Below are positions 10,114 through 18,962 of a DNA stretch of 64,000 nucleotides, piece by piece; position 1 is the stretch's first letter; the number at the start of each line of letters is the position of its first letter. Below the pieces are notes generated by a model, which worked only from the letters and a program-made list of their open reading frames with translations, made no database searches and was not told where the DNA came from. A program made the translations under genes and the position numbers. Source of the DNA: PR03 sp964353555 (GTDB lineage: Bacteria > Myxococcota_A > UBA9160 > PR03); the NCBI GenBank assembly GCA_964353555.1, contig CAYGWM010000004.1:16163-80162 (forward strand). The letters are read 5' to 3'.

Positions 10114-10686
10114 ATGCAGAACGTGGCGTTCCACGACGTTGGAGAAGAGTTGGATCGGCTCTGCGAACTGGCCAACGTGGGCGCAGGTCACGCTGCGACG
10201 GCGCTGGCGCGGCTGATCCGCCGTCCGATCTGGATGTCGGTCCCACGCGTGCGGATGGGAACCGCAGCGACCGGCCTGACGCCGCTCGCGGACGACGACG
10301 CCTGGATCTTCTTCGCAGTGGAGGGCGCGATGGGCGGCGCGCTCGTGTTGCGACTGCCGGGTTCGTCGCGCCACCTGCTCGTTCACGAGCTGGTCGGCGC
10401 CGAGGCTTCGGCGTCGCACGCGGAGTCCGCGTTGCGCGAGGTGGGCAACATCCTGGCTTCGCACGCGCTCTCCGCGGTCGCCGATCTCGTGGGTACGCGC
10501 GCGCTGCCATCGCTACCGAGCCTGGTCTTCGACGCGGCGGGTCCTGCGCTCGCTGCGTGGCGAACGCGCGCGGTGGGCCGTGTCTGCATCGAGACGCACC
10601 TGGTCGACGAAGCAGGGCTCTCGCACGTCGAGCTGGTGTGGATTCCGGCGGAGGTTCCCGGCGAAGCAGCACGCGGGCCCTTCTGA
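10114..10686 (+). CDS. cheC: CheC-type CheY-P phosphatase
   Basis: A 190-residue CheC/CheX/FliY-family protein. It has the two pseudo-symmetric catalytic helices expected of CheC, each with a conserved Glu and Asn: CELANVGAGHAATALA near residue 20 and LREVGNILASHALSA near residue 110. In this family they insert into the CheY active site and speed dephosphorylation. It closes the chemotaxis operon 12 nt after cheA. With no CheZ visible, it is the likely signal-termination enzyme. CheC often works with CheD, which is not in the window. Confidence 0.85.
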   Translation: MQNVAFHDVGEELDRLCELANVGAGHAATALARLIRRPIWMSVPRVRMGTAATGLTPLADDDAWIFFAVEGAMGGALVLRLPGSSRHLLVHELVGAEASASHAESALREVGNILASHALSAVADLVGTRALPSLPSLVFDAAGPALAAWRTRAVGRVCIETHLVDEAGLSHVELVWIPAEVPGEAARGPF

Positions 10687-10700
10687 TACCGTGCGCCGCC

Positions 10701-11450
10701 GTGGATCGCGATCGACTGCGAGCGTTGCTCGAGGGCGTGCAGCGCGGCGAGGTGGAACCCTCGGAGGCGCTCGACCGCCTCGCCCATCTCCCCTTCGTCG
10801 ACACGCCGCACGCGCGCGTCGATACGCATCGCGCGCTGCGGTCGGGTCTACCCGAGGTCGTGTATGGGCCGGGCAAGACGGTCCAACAGATCGCCGAGGT
10901 CGTGCGCGCGCAGCGCGCCGCCGGACTCTCCGTGCTGGTGACGCGCGTCGATCCCGCCATCGCCGACGCGGTACTGCGCGAGGTGCCTGGCGGCGAGCAC
11001 GACGTTCCCGCGCGGCTGCTCTGCTACGCCGACGGCGAGGCGCCGATCCGTGGCAAAGGCACGGTGCTGGTGGTGTCTGCCGGAACCTCGGATCTCCCCG
11101 TGGCAGCCGAGGCGGCCGGCGTCGCGCGGCACTACGGGAATCCGGTCGAGACGCTGCATGACGTCGGTGTCGCCGGGATCCACCGTCTGCTCGCGTCCTC
11201 GGAGCAGCTCCGCAAGGCGCGCGTGTTGATCGTGGTGGCGGGGATGGAAGGCGCGCTGCCGTCGGTGGTGGGCGGCATGGTCGACAAGCCGGTGATCGCC
11301 GTGCCGACCAGCGTCGGCTATGGCGCGTCGTTCGGCGGCGTTGCCGCGCTGCTCGGCATGCTGACCAGCTGTGCGTCGAACGTGTGTGTAGTCAACATCG
11401 ACAACGGATTCGGGGCCGCCCATGTCGCAACGCTCATCAACCGCCTCTAG
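10701..11450 (+). CDS. larB: Nickel pincer cofactor biosynthesis protein LarB
   Basis: LarB carboxylates and hydrolyses nicotinic acid adenine dinucleotide, the first step towards the Ni-pincer nucleotide cofactor of lactate racemase-type enzymes. The 249-residue protein has the family N-terminal helix pair, the conserved EVVYGPGKTVQQI, and a PurE-like domain with VVSAGTSDLPVA, ARVLIVVAGMEGALPSVVGG and VPTSVGYGASFGG. The frame is open far upstream, but the homologous part begins at the GTG at 10701, 12 nt after the cheC stop. It overlaps larC by 29 nt. The sulfur-inserting LarE and the racemase LarA are not in the window. Confidence 0.9.
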   Translation: MDRDRLRALLEGVQRGEVEPSEALDRLAHLPFVDTPHARVDTHRALRSGLPEVVYGPGKTVQQIAEVVRAQRAAGLSVLVTRVDPAIADAVLREVPGGEHDVPARLLCYADGEAPIRGKGTVLVVSAGTSDLPVAAEAAGVARHYGNPVETLHDVGVAGIHRLLASSEQLRKARVLIVVAGMEGALPSVVGGMVDKPVIAVPTSVGYGASFGGVAALLGMLTSCASNVCVVNIDNGFGAAHVATLINRL

Positions 11451-12864
11451 CAAATCCGGGAAGCGGCGAAGTGCCGAGAGCGTCGCAGCGCGAAGCGCGT
11501 CGAAGTCGAAGCCGGATGCGGTCCAGCATGCCGCGGCGGGACCGCGAATCCTGCACCTCGACGCATTCTCGGGCATCGCGGGCAACATGTTGCTCGGCGC
11601 ACTGCTCGATCTCGGACTTCCCAAGCGCGTACTCGAGGCCGACCTGGCCGGCCTCGACGTTCCGTTCCGGCTCGCCGTGACGCGCGTCACGCGCGGCCCG
11701 CTCGACGCCAACTACGTCGAAGTGCTGCTCCCGCAGCCGCGACCGGGGCGCGCCCGCGTACATCGCCACGGCCGGCTCGTGCATGCGCACGAGCATGGCG
11801 ACGATCAGCATCGCCATGGCCGCCACGAGCATTTGCACGATCACGGCCGGACCTATCGCGAGATCCGCCGGTTGATCTCGCGCGCGAAGCTGACGCCCAG
11901 CGTGCGCGACCGTGCGCTCGCGATCTTCGAGGCGCTCGCGACCGCCGAGGCGCGCGTGCACGGCACGGCGGTCGACGACGTGCACTTCCACGAAGTGGGG
12001 GCGGTGGACGCGATCGTGGACGTCACCGGCGTTGCCGTCGGTCTGCATCGGCTGGGAATCGAACGCATCACCTGTTCGCCGCTGCCGCTCGGGCACGGTT
12101 CGGTCAGCTCCGATCACGGTATGCTGCCGCTGCCGGCGCCGGCGACCCTCGAGCTGCTGCGCGGTGTCCCGATCGTTCCGGCCGGCATCGATTGGGAAAC
12201 GGTGACGCCGACCGGCGCGGCGATCGCGCGCACGATCGTCGACGAATTCTGCACGTTGCCCGCCATGCACGTCGAAGCGATCGGGATCGGCGCGGGCAAC
12301 GAGCGCGCGGGAGGTCTGCCCAACGTGCTGCGTGCCGTGCTCGGTCGCGGCGCGGGTTTCGGCGGGGATCGCGTCGTGGTGCTGGAAACGCACGTCGACG
12401 ACCTCAATCCCGAGCACTTCGAGTATCTGATGGAGCGTCTCTTCGAAGCCGGCGCGCTCGACGTCGCGCTGATGCATCTGCAGATGAAGAAGAATCGACC
12501 GGGTTTTGCGATCCGCGTGCTCGCGCGCCCGGCGGAACGCGAGGTGCTGGCTCGCGTGCTCTTCGCAGAGTCCACCACGCTCGGCGTGCGTGTCGCCGAG
12601 ATGGAGCGCGTCGTGCTGACGCGCGAGGAACGCAAGGTTGCGACGCCATTCGGTTCGATCCGCGTCAAGATCGCGCGCGACCCGGGCGGTCGCGGCACGC
12701 CGTCGGCGGAATACGAGGACTGCAAGGTTGCGGCGAGACGCGCTGGTGTGCCGCTCCGGGAGGTGGTGCGTGCGGCCGAGGAGGCAGCCCGGATCCGCAA
12801 TGGGATGGCCGTCGCGAGCAAACCAAATCGGCGCCCACGCCCGGTGAAGCGCCGGACGCGTTGA
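11422..12864 (+). CDS. larC: Nickel insertion protein LarC, single-frame fusion
   Basis: LarC is the cyclometallase that inserts nickel into the pincer cofactor, using CTP. Here it is one 480-residue frame. In Lactobacillus plantarum the same protein is made from larC1 and larC2 by a programmed frameshift. The N-terminal part has LHLDAFSGIAGNMLLGALLDLGLP and the C-terminal part has LETHVDDLNPEHFEYLMERLFEAGA. Between about 112 and 145 there is a His/Asp-rich loop (HRHGRLVHAHEHGDDQH) likely to hold nickel. The first 40 residues are low-complexity Ser/Ala/Lys and may not all be translated. The C-terminal tail is Arg/Lys-rich. Confidence 0.9.
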   Translation: MSQRSSTASSKSGKRRSAESVAARSASKSKPDAVQHAAAGPRILHLDAFSGIAGNMLLGALLDLGLPKRVLEADLAGLDVPFRLAVTRVTRGPLDANYVEVLLPQPRPGRARVHRHGRLVHAHEHGDDQHRHGRHEHLHDHGRTYREIRRLISRAKLTPSVRDRALAIFEALATAEARVHGTAVDDVHFHEVGAVDAIVDVTGVAVGLHRLGIERITCSPLPLGHGSVSSDHGMLPLPAPATLELLRGVPIVPAGIDWETVTPTGAAIARTIVDEFCTLPAMHVEAIGIGAGNERAGGLPNVLRAVLGRGAGFGGDRVVVLETHVDDLNPEHFEYLMERLFEAGALDVALMHLQMKKNRPGFAIRVLARPAEREVLARVLFAESTTLGVRVAEMERVVLTREERKVATPFGSIRVKIARDPGGRGTPSAEYEDCKVAARRAGVPLREVVRAAEEAARIRNGMAVASKPNRRPRPVKRRTR

Positions 12865-12890
12865 CAAGCCCGCTCCGATCCTCCTAGCAT
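12861..12890 (+). promoter_or_regulatory. Near-consensus sigma-70 promoter for the histone-fold gene
   Basis: TTGACA (12861-12866), 18-nt spacer, TAGCAT (12885-12890). The -35 box is perfect. Transcription would begin near 12897, just before the Shine-Dalgarno sequence at 12912. The -10 box covers an upstream in-frame ATG at 12889, which rules that ATG out as the start if this promoter is used. Confidence 0.65.
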
Positions 12891-12924
12891 GGCCGCTCAC
12901 TTCAAAGGGCTGGAGGGTCTTTCG

Positions 12925-13149
12925 ATGGGGGAGCTTCCCAACGCGGTGGTCAAGCGGCTACTCGCCCAGCATGGGGGCGGGCTTCGCGTTTCTGGTTCGG
13001 CCATTGATGCGGCCGTCAAAGCGACCGAGGAATACCTCGCGCGGCTCGCGCGCGAATCGCAGGCGCTCGCCGTGGCCGACAAGCGCAAGACGGTGATGGA
13101 CCACGACATCACCAAGGCGCGCGCCAAGATCGAGTCCGGCGGACTCTGA
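12925..13149 (+). CDS. Bacterial histone-fold DNA-binding protein
   Basis: A 74-residue protein that is essentially one histone fold. Reading from MGELPNAVVKRLLAQ (helix 1), it has the loop-1 signature LRVSGSA. A long helix 2 follows (DAAVKATEEYLARLARES), then loop 2 with DKRKTVMDHDI, and helix 3. LP...RLL, RVS and RKT-x4-DI match archaeal HMf-type and NF-YB/CBF histones at the residues that contact DNA and pair dimers. Single-fold bacterial histones are known from Bdellovibrio and Leptospira. The start at 12925 has GGAGG 8 nt upstream; the ATG at 12889 lies inside the promoter. Expected role: abundant nucleoid-associated protein. Confidence 0.82.
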   Translation: MGELPNAVVKRLLAQHGGGLRVSGSAIDAAVKATEEYLARLARESQALAVADKRKTVMDHDITKARAKIESGGL

Positions 13150-13163
13150 GGCTCGTCTCGGGG

Positions 13164-14519
13164 TCAGGCGCCAGCGCGCGAGCGTTGCTCGAGTCCCGCG
13201 AGGTACTCGATCCAGGCCGGCTCGTCGCCGTCGTCGAATCCGCAAAATTGCAGGCCATCGCCGGCGCTCGGTCCCGGCGTCGACTCGCCGAGTCGATACA
13301 CCACCTCGGCCTCGACGTGCAGCGTCCTGCCGGTCTCCGGCAGATGCAACGCGAAGCGGCCCTGCGCGGGTGCCTCTCCCGATCCGCGCACGAGGCACCC
13401 TCCGCGCCCGATCTCCGTAGTGATGGCAGGTGCGTCGCAACCCGGCCACGAGACCGACAGGGCACGCTCGAAGCGCGCGAAACGACGTCGCCGGCGCTCG
13501 CTCGCGAGGTGAGCGAGTGCCGACGCGAGGCGCGCGGCATCGAGTGGTCCCGATAGATAGCCGCTTGCCCCAGCAACCTTGGCCGCGCTGCGGCGGTGGT
13601 CGCTCGGGCGCTCGTCGAAGAGCACGACGGGGAGATCGAGCACACCGGGCTGCGCGCGCAGCGCCGGCACCAGTTCGATGCCGTCGCCGCGATCGAGCCG
13701 GGTTTCGGCCAGCACCAGTTCGAATGAATGCGCGCGGAACGCCTCGATCGCAGCGGAGGCCGAAGTCACGCAGCGCACCGCGAAGCCGCGCAGCCGCAGC
13801 GATTCCTGGAGTCCGTTTGCACCGGCCAGCTGGGAGCCGACGAGCAGCAGCGGCATGCCATGGGGCGTTCGCGGCGCGGGCAGGTCGCAGTTCTCATCGG
13901 GGGTGCGGCGCAAGGTCCCTTCTCGTTTGCGGCGCGCGAGGGCTTCGAGTCGCACCGTTACGGCAATCTCGAGATCGGTGCTGGTGCGACACTTGGCGTC
14001 GAGCGCAAGAACGCGCTCTTCCGGGGCGGGGAGCGTGAGACCCGACAGCGGACCGCGAGAAGGCAGAATCACGCGACCTGGCTCGACCACTGCGCCGCGC
14101 GCGCGCGGATCGTCGAGACCGAGCGAGAAACACCATTGCGGCGCGCCTTGCGAGACATCGACCTGCACGCCCAGTTGATCGAGCCAGCGCCGCGCTTCGC
14201 GCAACACCGCGAGTCGCTGCGTCCAGGTGGCACGGATGCGGGCTTCGAGGTCCTCGGCCTTTTCGCAGTCGAGCACGCGAATCGGTGGCAGGTGGAACAG
14301 CGCGCGTGGCGCCATGCACTTGATGCGATCGTGGCCGAGCGTGTAGAAGCGCACCGCACGCAGCACGCGTGGGCCCTCGGGCGTTTCGAAGGGCATCGGC
14401 CCGAGTAGCAGCGTCGCGACCACGGCGCGGCCGCCAGGCAGCACTCCCGCTTCGAGGCCCATTGCCCGGAAGCGGCGTTCGAGCACGCGCTGGCGTCGCA
14501 GCTCCTCGGCCTCAGACAC
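13164..14519 (-). CDS. Degenerate receiver and PilZ domain protein
   Basis: About 451 residues from the GTG at 14519 (VSEAEELRRQRVLERRF). The N-terminal about 200 residues match nothing I recognise. A receiver-like domain follows (PLLLVGSQLAGAN to SALAHLA). Its phospho-acceptor position reads LVLAETRL, with Glu in place of Asp, suggesting a constitutive or phosphorylation-independent receiver. The C-terminal 110 residues look like a PilZ domain: Arg-rich RRRRFARFERAL, then TTEIGRGG, a weakened form of the c-di-GMP motif D-x-S-x-x-G. The frame stays open to 14708, but that would run through the groEL terminator, so I prefer 14519. It may link c-di-GMP to motility or gene control. Confidence 0.65.
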   Translation of the reverse strand: MSEAEELRRQRVLERRFRAMGLEAGVLPGGRAVVATLLLGPMPFETPEGPRVLRAVRFYTLGHDRIKCMAPRALFHLPPIRVLDCEKAEDLEARIRATWTQRLAVLREARRWLDQLGVQVDVSQGAPQWCFSLGLDDPRARGAVVEPGRVILPSRGPLSGLTLPAPEERVLALDAKCRTSTDLEIAVTVRLEALARRKREGTLRRTPDENCDLPAPRTPHGMPLLLVGSQLAGANGLQESLRLRGFAVRCVTSASAAIEAFRAHSFELVLAETRLDRGDGIELVPALRAQPGVLDLPVVLFDERPSDHRRSAAKVAGASGYLSGPLDAARLASALAHLASERRRRRFARFERALSVSWPGCDAPAITTEIGRGGCLVRGSGEAPAQGRFALHLPETGRTLHVEAEVVYRLGESTPGPSAGDGLQFCGFDDGDEPAWIEYLAGLEQRSRAGA

Positions 14520-14629
14520 GCGGGTGAACCCCCTCGGGTCTTTCGACTGACTCGGCTGCGTGCTTGAGGACGGACCGCGCGTCGTCGCAGCAAGCTCCGG
14601 TCGCTGGCCACTCGCGACGGCGGCATGCG

Positions 14630-14663
14630 AAAGGCCCCTGGGACCGGGGTTCCAGGGGCCTTT
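14630..14663 (-). terminator. Rho-independent terminator of groESL
   Basis: AAAGGCCCCTGG (14630-14641) pairs perfectly with CCAGGGGCCTTT (14652-14663) around a 10-nt loop, 26 nt beyond the groEL stop. On the minus strand it ends in TTT. Confidence 0.8.
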
Positions 14664-14688
14664 CTCGAGCTCACGAACTTCGATCGGG

Positions 14689-16335
<1,647 letters not shown>

Positions 16336-16354
16336 CGAATTCGCGAGCCTCCCT

Positions 16355-16642
16355 CTATTCGAGGATGGCGAGGACATCGTCCTCGCGGATGATCGTGTGC
16401 TCTTCGCCGTCGAGCTTGACCTCGGTACCGGCGTACTTCGAGAAGAGGATCTTGTCCCCCCTCTTGACGGTGAGCTCCTGCACCTTGCCGTCGTCGAGGA
16501 CGCGGCCCTTGCCGGCGGCAATCACCTTGCCCTCCTGGGGCTTTTCCTTGGCCGAGTCGGGGATGATGATCCCTCCCTTGGTCGTGGTCTCCTCCTCGAT
16601 TCGCTTGACGAGAATGCGATCGTGGAGCGGCTGGATTTTCAT
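16355..16642 (-). CDS. groES: Co-chaperonin GroES (10 kDa)
   Basis: A 95-residue GroES starting MKIQPLHDRILVKRIEEE. The mobile loop (ETTTKGGIIIPDSAKEKP) contacts GroEL, and the C-terminus is EDDVLAILE. It caps the GroEL ring. AGGAGG lies just upstream of the ATG at 16642. First gene of the heat-shock operon; the leader holds CIRCE. Confidence 0.97.
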   Translation of the reverse strand: MKIQPLHDRILVKRIEEETTTKGGIIIPDSAKEKPQEGKVIAAGKGRVLDDGKVQELTVKRGDKILFSKYAGTEVKLDGEEHTIIREDDVLAILE

Positions 16643-16717
16643 GCACTCCTCCTCCATGTCTGTGATCCGGATGAATCCCGCCCGCGGACCGGGATGACCG
16701 CGGCCAGGGGAGCCGAT

Positions 16718-16744
16718 TTGGCACTCACCGGTCGCGAGTGCCAA
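16718..16744. promoter_or_regulatory. CIRCE operator (HrcA-binding)
   Basis: TTGGCACTC, 9-nt spacer, GAGTGCCAA: a perfect 9-bp inverted repeat matching the CIRCE consensus TTAGCACTC-N9-GAGTGCTAA at all but the symmetric fourth position. It lies between the groES promoter and its start codon. HrcA should therefore repress groESL; hrcA itself is not in the window. Confidence 0.92.
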
Positions 16745-16754
16745 AGGCTGCCGA

Positions 16755-16783
16755 AATGTATGGGCCGGCCCCTCGCGCTGCAA
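16755..16783 (-). promoter_or_regulatory. groESL promoter
   Basis: On the minus strand TTGCAG (16783-16778), 17-nt spacer, TACATT (16760-16755). The predicted start of transcription falls at or next to the CIRCE operator, as expected for HrcA repression. Confidence 0.7.
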
Positions 16784-16869
16784 GGGCGGAATCTTCGGGG
16801 CGGGGCGGCGGGGCGCGAGAGTCTCGGTTAGTTTTCGCCTCGTTTTCGACCCGGACACACGGCAGGCTC

Positions 16870-17475
16870 ATGGCTCTCACGAGACGACAGCGCGAGATCT
16901 ACGACTTCGTCTGCGCGTTCATCGCCGAGCACGGCTACTCGCCGAGTCTCGAAGAGATCGGCGCGCAATTCGAGCTGGCGTCGGTTGCGACGGTGCACAA
17001 GCACGTCGCGCAGCTCGTCGCGAAGGGCTGGCTGCGCAAGGCGTGGAACCGCTCGCGCTCGCTCGAGCCGGTCGGCAGCGATGCGGGTGGCGAGGCGCTC
17101 GCCCTTCCACTGCTCGGAGTCGTCGCGGCGGGCGCGCCGATCGAGCCGATCGAGATCGAAGAGCAGATTGCGGTGCCGCGCGAGCTGGTGCGGCGTGCAG
17201 AAGCGAGCTTCGTCTTGCGCGTGCGAGGCGATTCGATGATCGATGAGCAGATTCGCGACGGCGATTACGTGGTCGTCGAGCGCACCAGCAGCGCGCGCGA
17301 CGGCGATACCGTCGTCGCGGTGCTGCGTGGCGAAGAAGCGACGCTGAAGAAGTGGCACCGCCGAGGCGCGATCGTTCGACTCGTGCCCGCGAACGCGCGC
17401 ATGAAGCCGATCGAGGTGGCCGCCCGCGACGTCGAGGTGCGCGGCGTCGTTCGCGGGCTGCTGCGCCGCTATTGA
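16870..17475 (+). CDS. lexA: SOS-response repressor LexA
   Basis: A 202-residue LexA. The N-terminal winged helix (LTRRQREIYDFVCAFIAEHGYSPSLEEI) binds DNA. The autocleavage Ala-Gly bond sits in VVAAGAPIEPI. The Ser-Lys dyad is Ser in RGDSMID and Lys in the VLRGEEATLKKW strand. RecA filaments trigger self-cleavage and open the SOS regulon. The ATG begins the DNA-binding helix; an in-frame upstream extension exists but lacks homology. The leader contains the direct repeat GTTTTC-N5-GTTTTC about 15-35 nt before the start, a possible autoregulatory site, although delta-type LexA boxes vary too much to assert it. Confidence 0.93.
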   Translation: MALTRRQREIYDFVCAFIAEHGYSPSLEEIGAQFELASVATVHKHVAQLVAKGWLRKAWNRSRSLEPVGSDAGGEALALPLLGVVAAGAPIEPIEIEEQIAVPRELVRRAEASFVLRVRGDSMIDEQIRDGDYVVVERTSSARDGDTVVAVLRGEEATLKKWHRRGAIVRLVPANARMKPIEVAARDVEVRGVVRGLLRRY

Positions 17476-17521
17476 CTGGCGCTGGCATCGCGATCGATCG
17501 CCGCTAGCCTCCTCGAACTCA

Positions 17522-17950
17522 ATGTTTTCGGGGACTTGCACGGTGGTCAGACTGACCCGAGCGGTCGATTTCTCAGCCTCGCTCCGCTACTGGCGGCCGG
17601 ATCTCTCGGACCCCGAGAACCGCGCGCTCTTTGGCCGTTTCGCGTCGCAACACGGTCACAACTACCGGCTCGAGGTCACCGTGCAGGGCGAGCCCGATGT
17701 TTCGACCGGCATGGTCATGGACCTCAAGGACTTGAAGGCCGTGATCGAACGCGAGGTCTCCGCGCGCTTCGATCACCGCGACTTGAACGCCGACACGAGT
17801 TTCTTCGAAAAGATTCCGCCCACTCCGGAGCGCTTCGCGCAGGTGATCCACGAGTTGCTGCGAGACGCACTCGGCAATCGCCTGTACGGCGTGCGGTTGC
17901 GCCAGGACGAGGATCTGTGGGTGGACGTCGTCGGCGACGACGCGACGTGA
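17522..17950 (+). CDS. PTPS/QueD-family protein 1, catalytically degenerate
   Basis: A 142-residue 6-pyruvoyl-tetrahydropterin synthase homologue. It keeps two Zn-type His in QHGHNY and the Asp-His pair in FDHRDLN. Compared with mammalian PTPS it lacks the first Zn His (SASLRY where SASHR is usual), the nucleophilic Cys (LFGRFASQHGH where LFGKCNNPNGHGH is usual) and the substrate-anchoring Glu near the C-terminus (Gln in LRQDEDL). On its own it is probably inactive or altered. It overlaps the second PTPS gene by 4 nt (GTGA), so the two may form a mixed oligomer. The operon continues to folE. Confidence 0.85.
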   Translation: MFSGTCTVVRLTRAVDFSASLRYWRPDLSDPENRALFGRFASQHGHNYRLEVTVQGEPDVSTGMVMDLKDLKAVIEREVSARFDHRDLNADTSFFEKIPPTPERFAQVIHELLRDALGNRLYGVRLRQDEDLWVDVVGDDAT

Positions 17951-18366
17951 TTTCCGTCACGCGCCGCTACCGCTTTCCGGCCGCCCACGTCCTCCGCAGC
18001 GCCGGCTTCTCGGATGCCGAGAATGAGCGGGTCTACGGCAAGTGCGCCAACCCGGCTGGTCACGGTCACGACTACGGGCTCGAGGTGACGCTCAGCGGCC
18101 CCATTGACGCCCGGAGCGGCGCGATCTTTCCGACCGAGCGGCTCGACGCACTCGTGCGTGAGCGCGTGCTGGACCGGCTCTCGCACCAGCTCTTGAACGA
18201 CGACGCATGGTTCCGGGTCGCCGTGCCCACGGCCGAGAACATCGTCATCGCGATCGAGCGTGAGCTGCGACTGGCGGTCGCCGCGGAGTCGCGCGCGCGT
18301 GTGTTGCGGGTGCGTCTGCTCGAGACGCGGCGGAACTTCTTTGCGTGTGGGGAGGCGGAAGCATGA
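17947..18366 (+). CDS. 6-pyruvoyl-tetrahydropterin / 6-carboxytetrahydropterin synthase homologue 2
   Basis: A 139-residue PTPS fold. It retains the first Zn His (FPAAHVLRS), the catalytic Cys and both other His in GKCANPAGHGHDY, and the C-terminal Glu in LLETRRN. The Asp of the Asp-His catalytic pair is Ser (RLSHQLLN). It resembles eukaryotic PTPS (GKCNNPNGHGHNY) more than the shorter QueD motif. With folE directly downstream the pair should convert dihydroneopterin triphosphate into tetrahydrobiopterin- or carboxy-tetrahydropterin-type products. Start GTG at 17947; overlaps folE by 4 nt. Confidence 0.87.
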   Translation: MISVTRRYRFPAAHVLRSAGFSDAENERVYGKCANPAGHGHDYGLEVTLSGPIDARSGAIFPTERLDALVRERVLDRLSHQLLNDDAWFRVAVPTAENIVIAIERELRLAVAAESRARVLRVRLLETRRNFFACGEAEA

Positions 18367-18962
18367 ACGACGACGACGACGACGACGCGGGCACGGATCC
18401 GATCGAAGGGCTGATCGTCCAGCTGCTCGGCGAACTCGGTCAGGATCCCGCGCGAGAAGGCCTGCTGCGTACGCCGGCGCGCGTCGCGCGATCGCTGCGC
18501 TTTCTGACCGAAGGCTACGCCCGTGACCCGATTGCGATCCTGAACAACGCCGTCTTCGAAGAGAGCTACGACGAGATGGTGTTGGTGAAGGACATCGAGT
18601 TCTACAGCCTATGCGAACACCACCTGCTGCCGTTCTTTGGTCGGATGCATGTCGCGTACATCCCCGACGGTCGCATCGTCGGACTCTCCAAACTCCCGCG
18701 CATGGTCGGCATGTTTGCTCGCCGGCTCCAGGTGCAGGAGCGCCTCACGACGGATGTCGCGGGCGCCCTCGAGACGGTCTTGCGTCCCAAGGGCGTGGCC
18801 GTCGTCGCCGAGTCGATCCATCTCTGCATGATGATGCGCGGAGTGCAGCAGCAGAACGCCTTTGCGATCACCAGCTCGCTGCGCGGCGAGTTCGCAGACG
18901 ACCCGAAGACGCGGGCAGAGTTCATGGAACTGATTCGGCACCCGAAGCCGCCGTTCGCCTGA
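18363..18962 (+). CDS. folE: GTP cyclohydrolase I
   Basis: FolE (199 residues) opens the GTP ring to dihydroneopterin triphosphate, the entry to folate, biopterin and deazapurine pathways. Zn and catalytic motifs are present: the CEHH in FYSLCEHHLLPFFG, GLSKLPRMV, and the second Cys region in ESIHLCMMMRGV. A run of Asp follows the initiator Met. The ATG at 18363 has GGAGG 7 nt upstream and overlaps the previous stop. The linkage to two PTPS homologues suggests it feeds a pterin branch rather than only folate. Confidence 0.96.
   Translation: MNDDDDDDAGTDPIEGLIVQLLGELGQDPAREGLLRTPARVARSLRFLTEGYARDPIAILNNAVFEESYDEMVLVKDIEFYSLCEHHLLPFFGRMHVAYIPDGRIVGLSKLPRMVGMFARRLQVQERLTTDVAGALETVLRPKGVAVVAESIHLCMMMRGVQQQNAFAITSSLRGEFADDPKTRAEFMELIRHPKPPFA

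Noticed and set aside
8650..10464. 604-residue open frame on the minus strand opposite cheA/cheC
   Set aside because: Antisense shadow produced by high third-position GC. The + strand encodes clear CheA and CheC motifs, and the antisense product is Arg/His-rich without any domain.
9651..10700. Upstream open extension of larB to 9651
   Set aside because: Runs through cheA and cheC in another frame; LarB homology and the GTG start begin at 10701.
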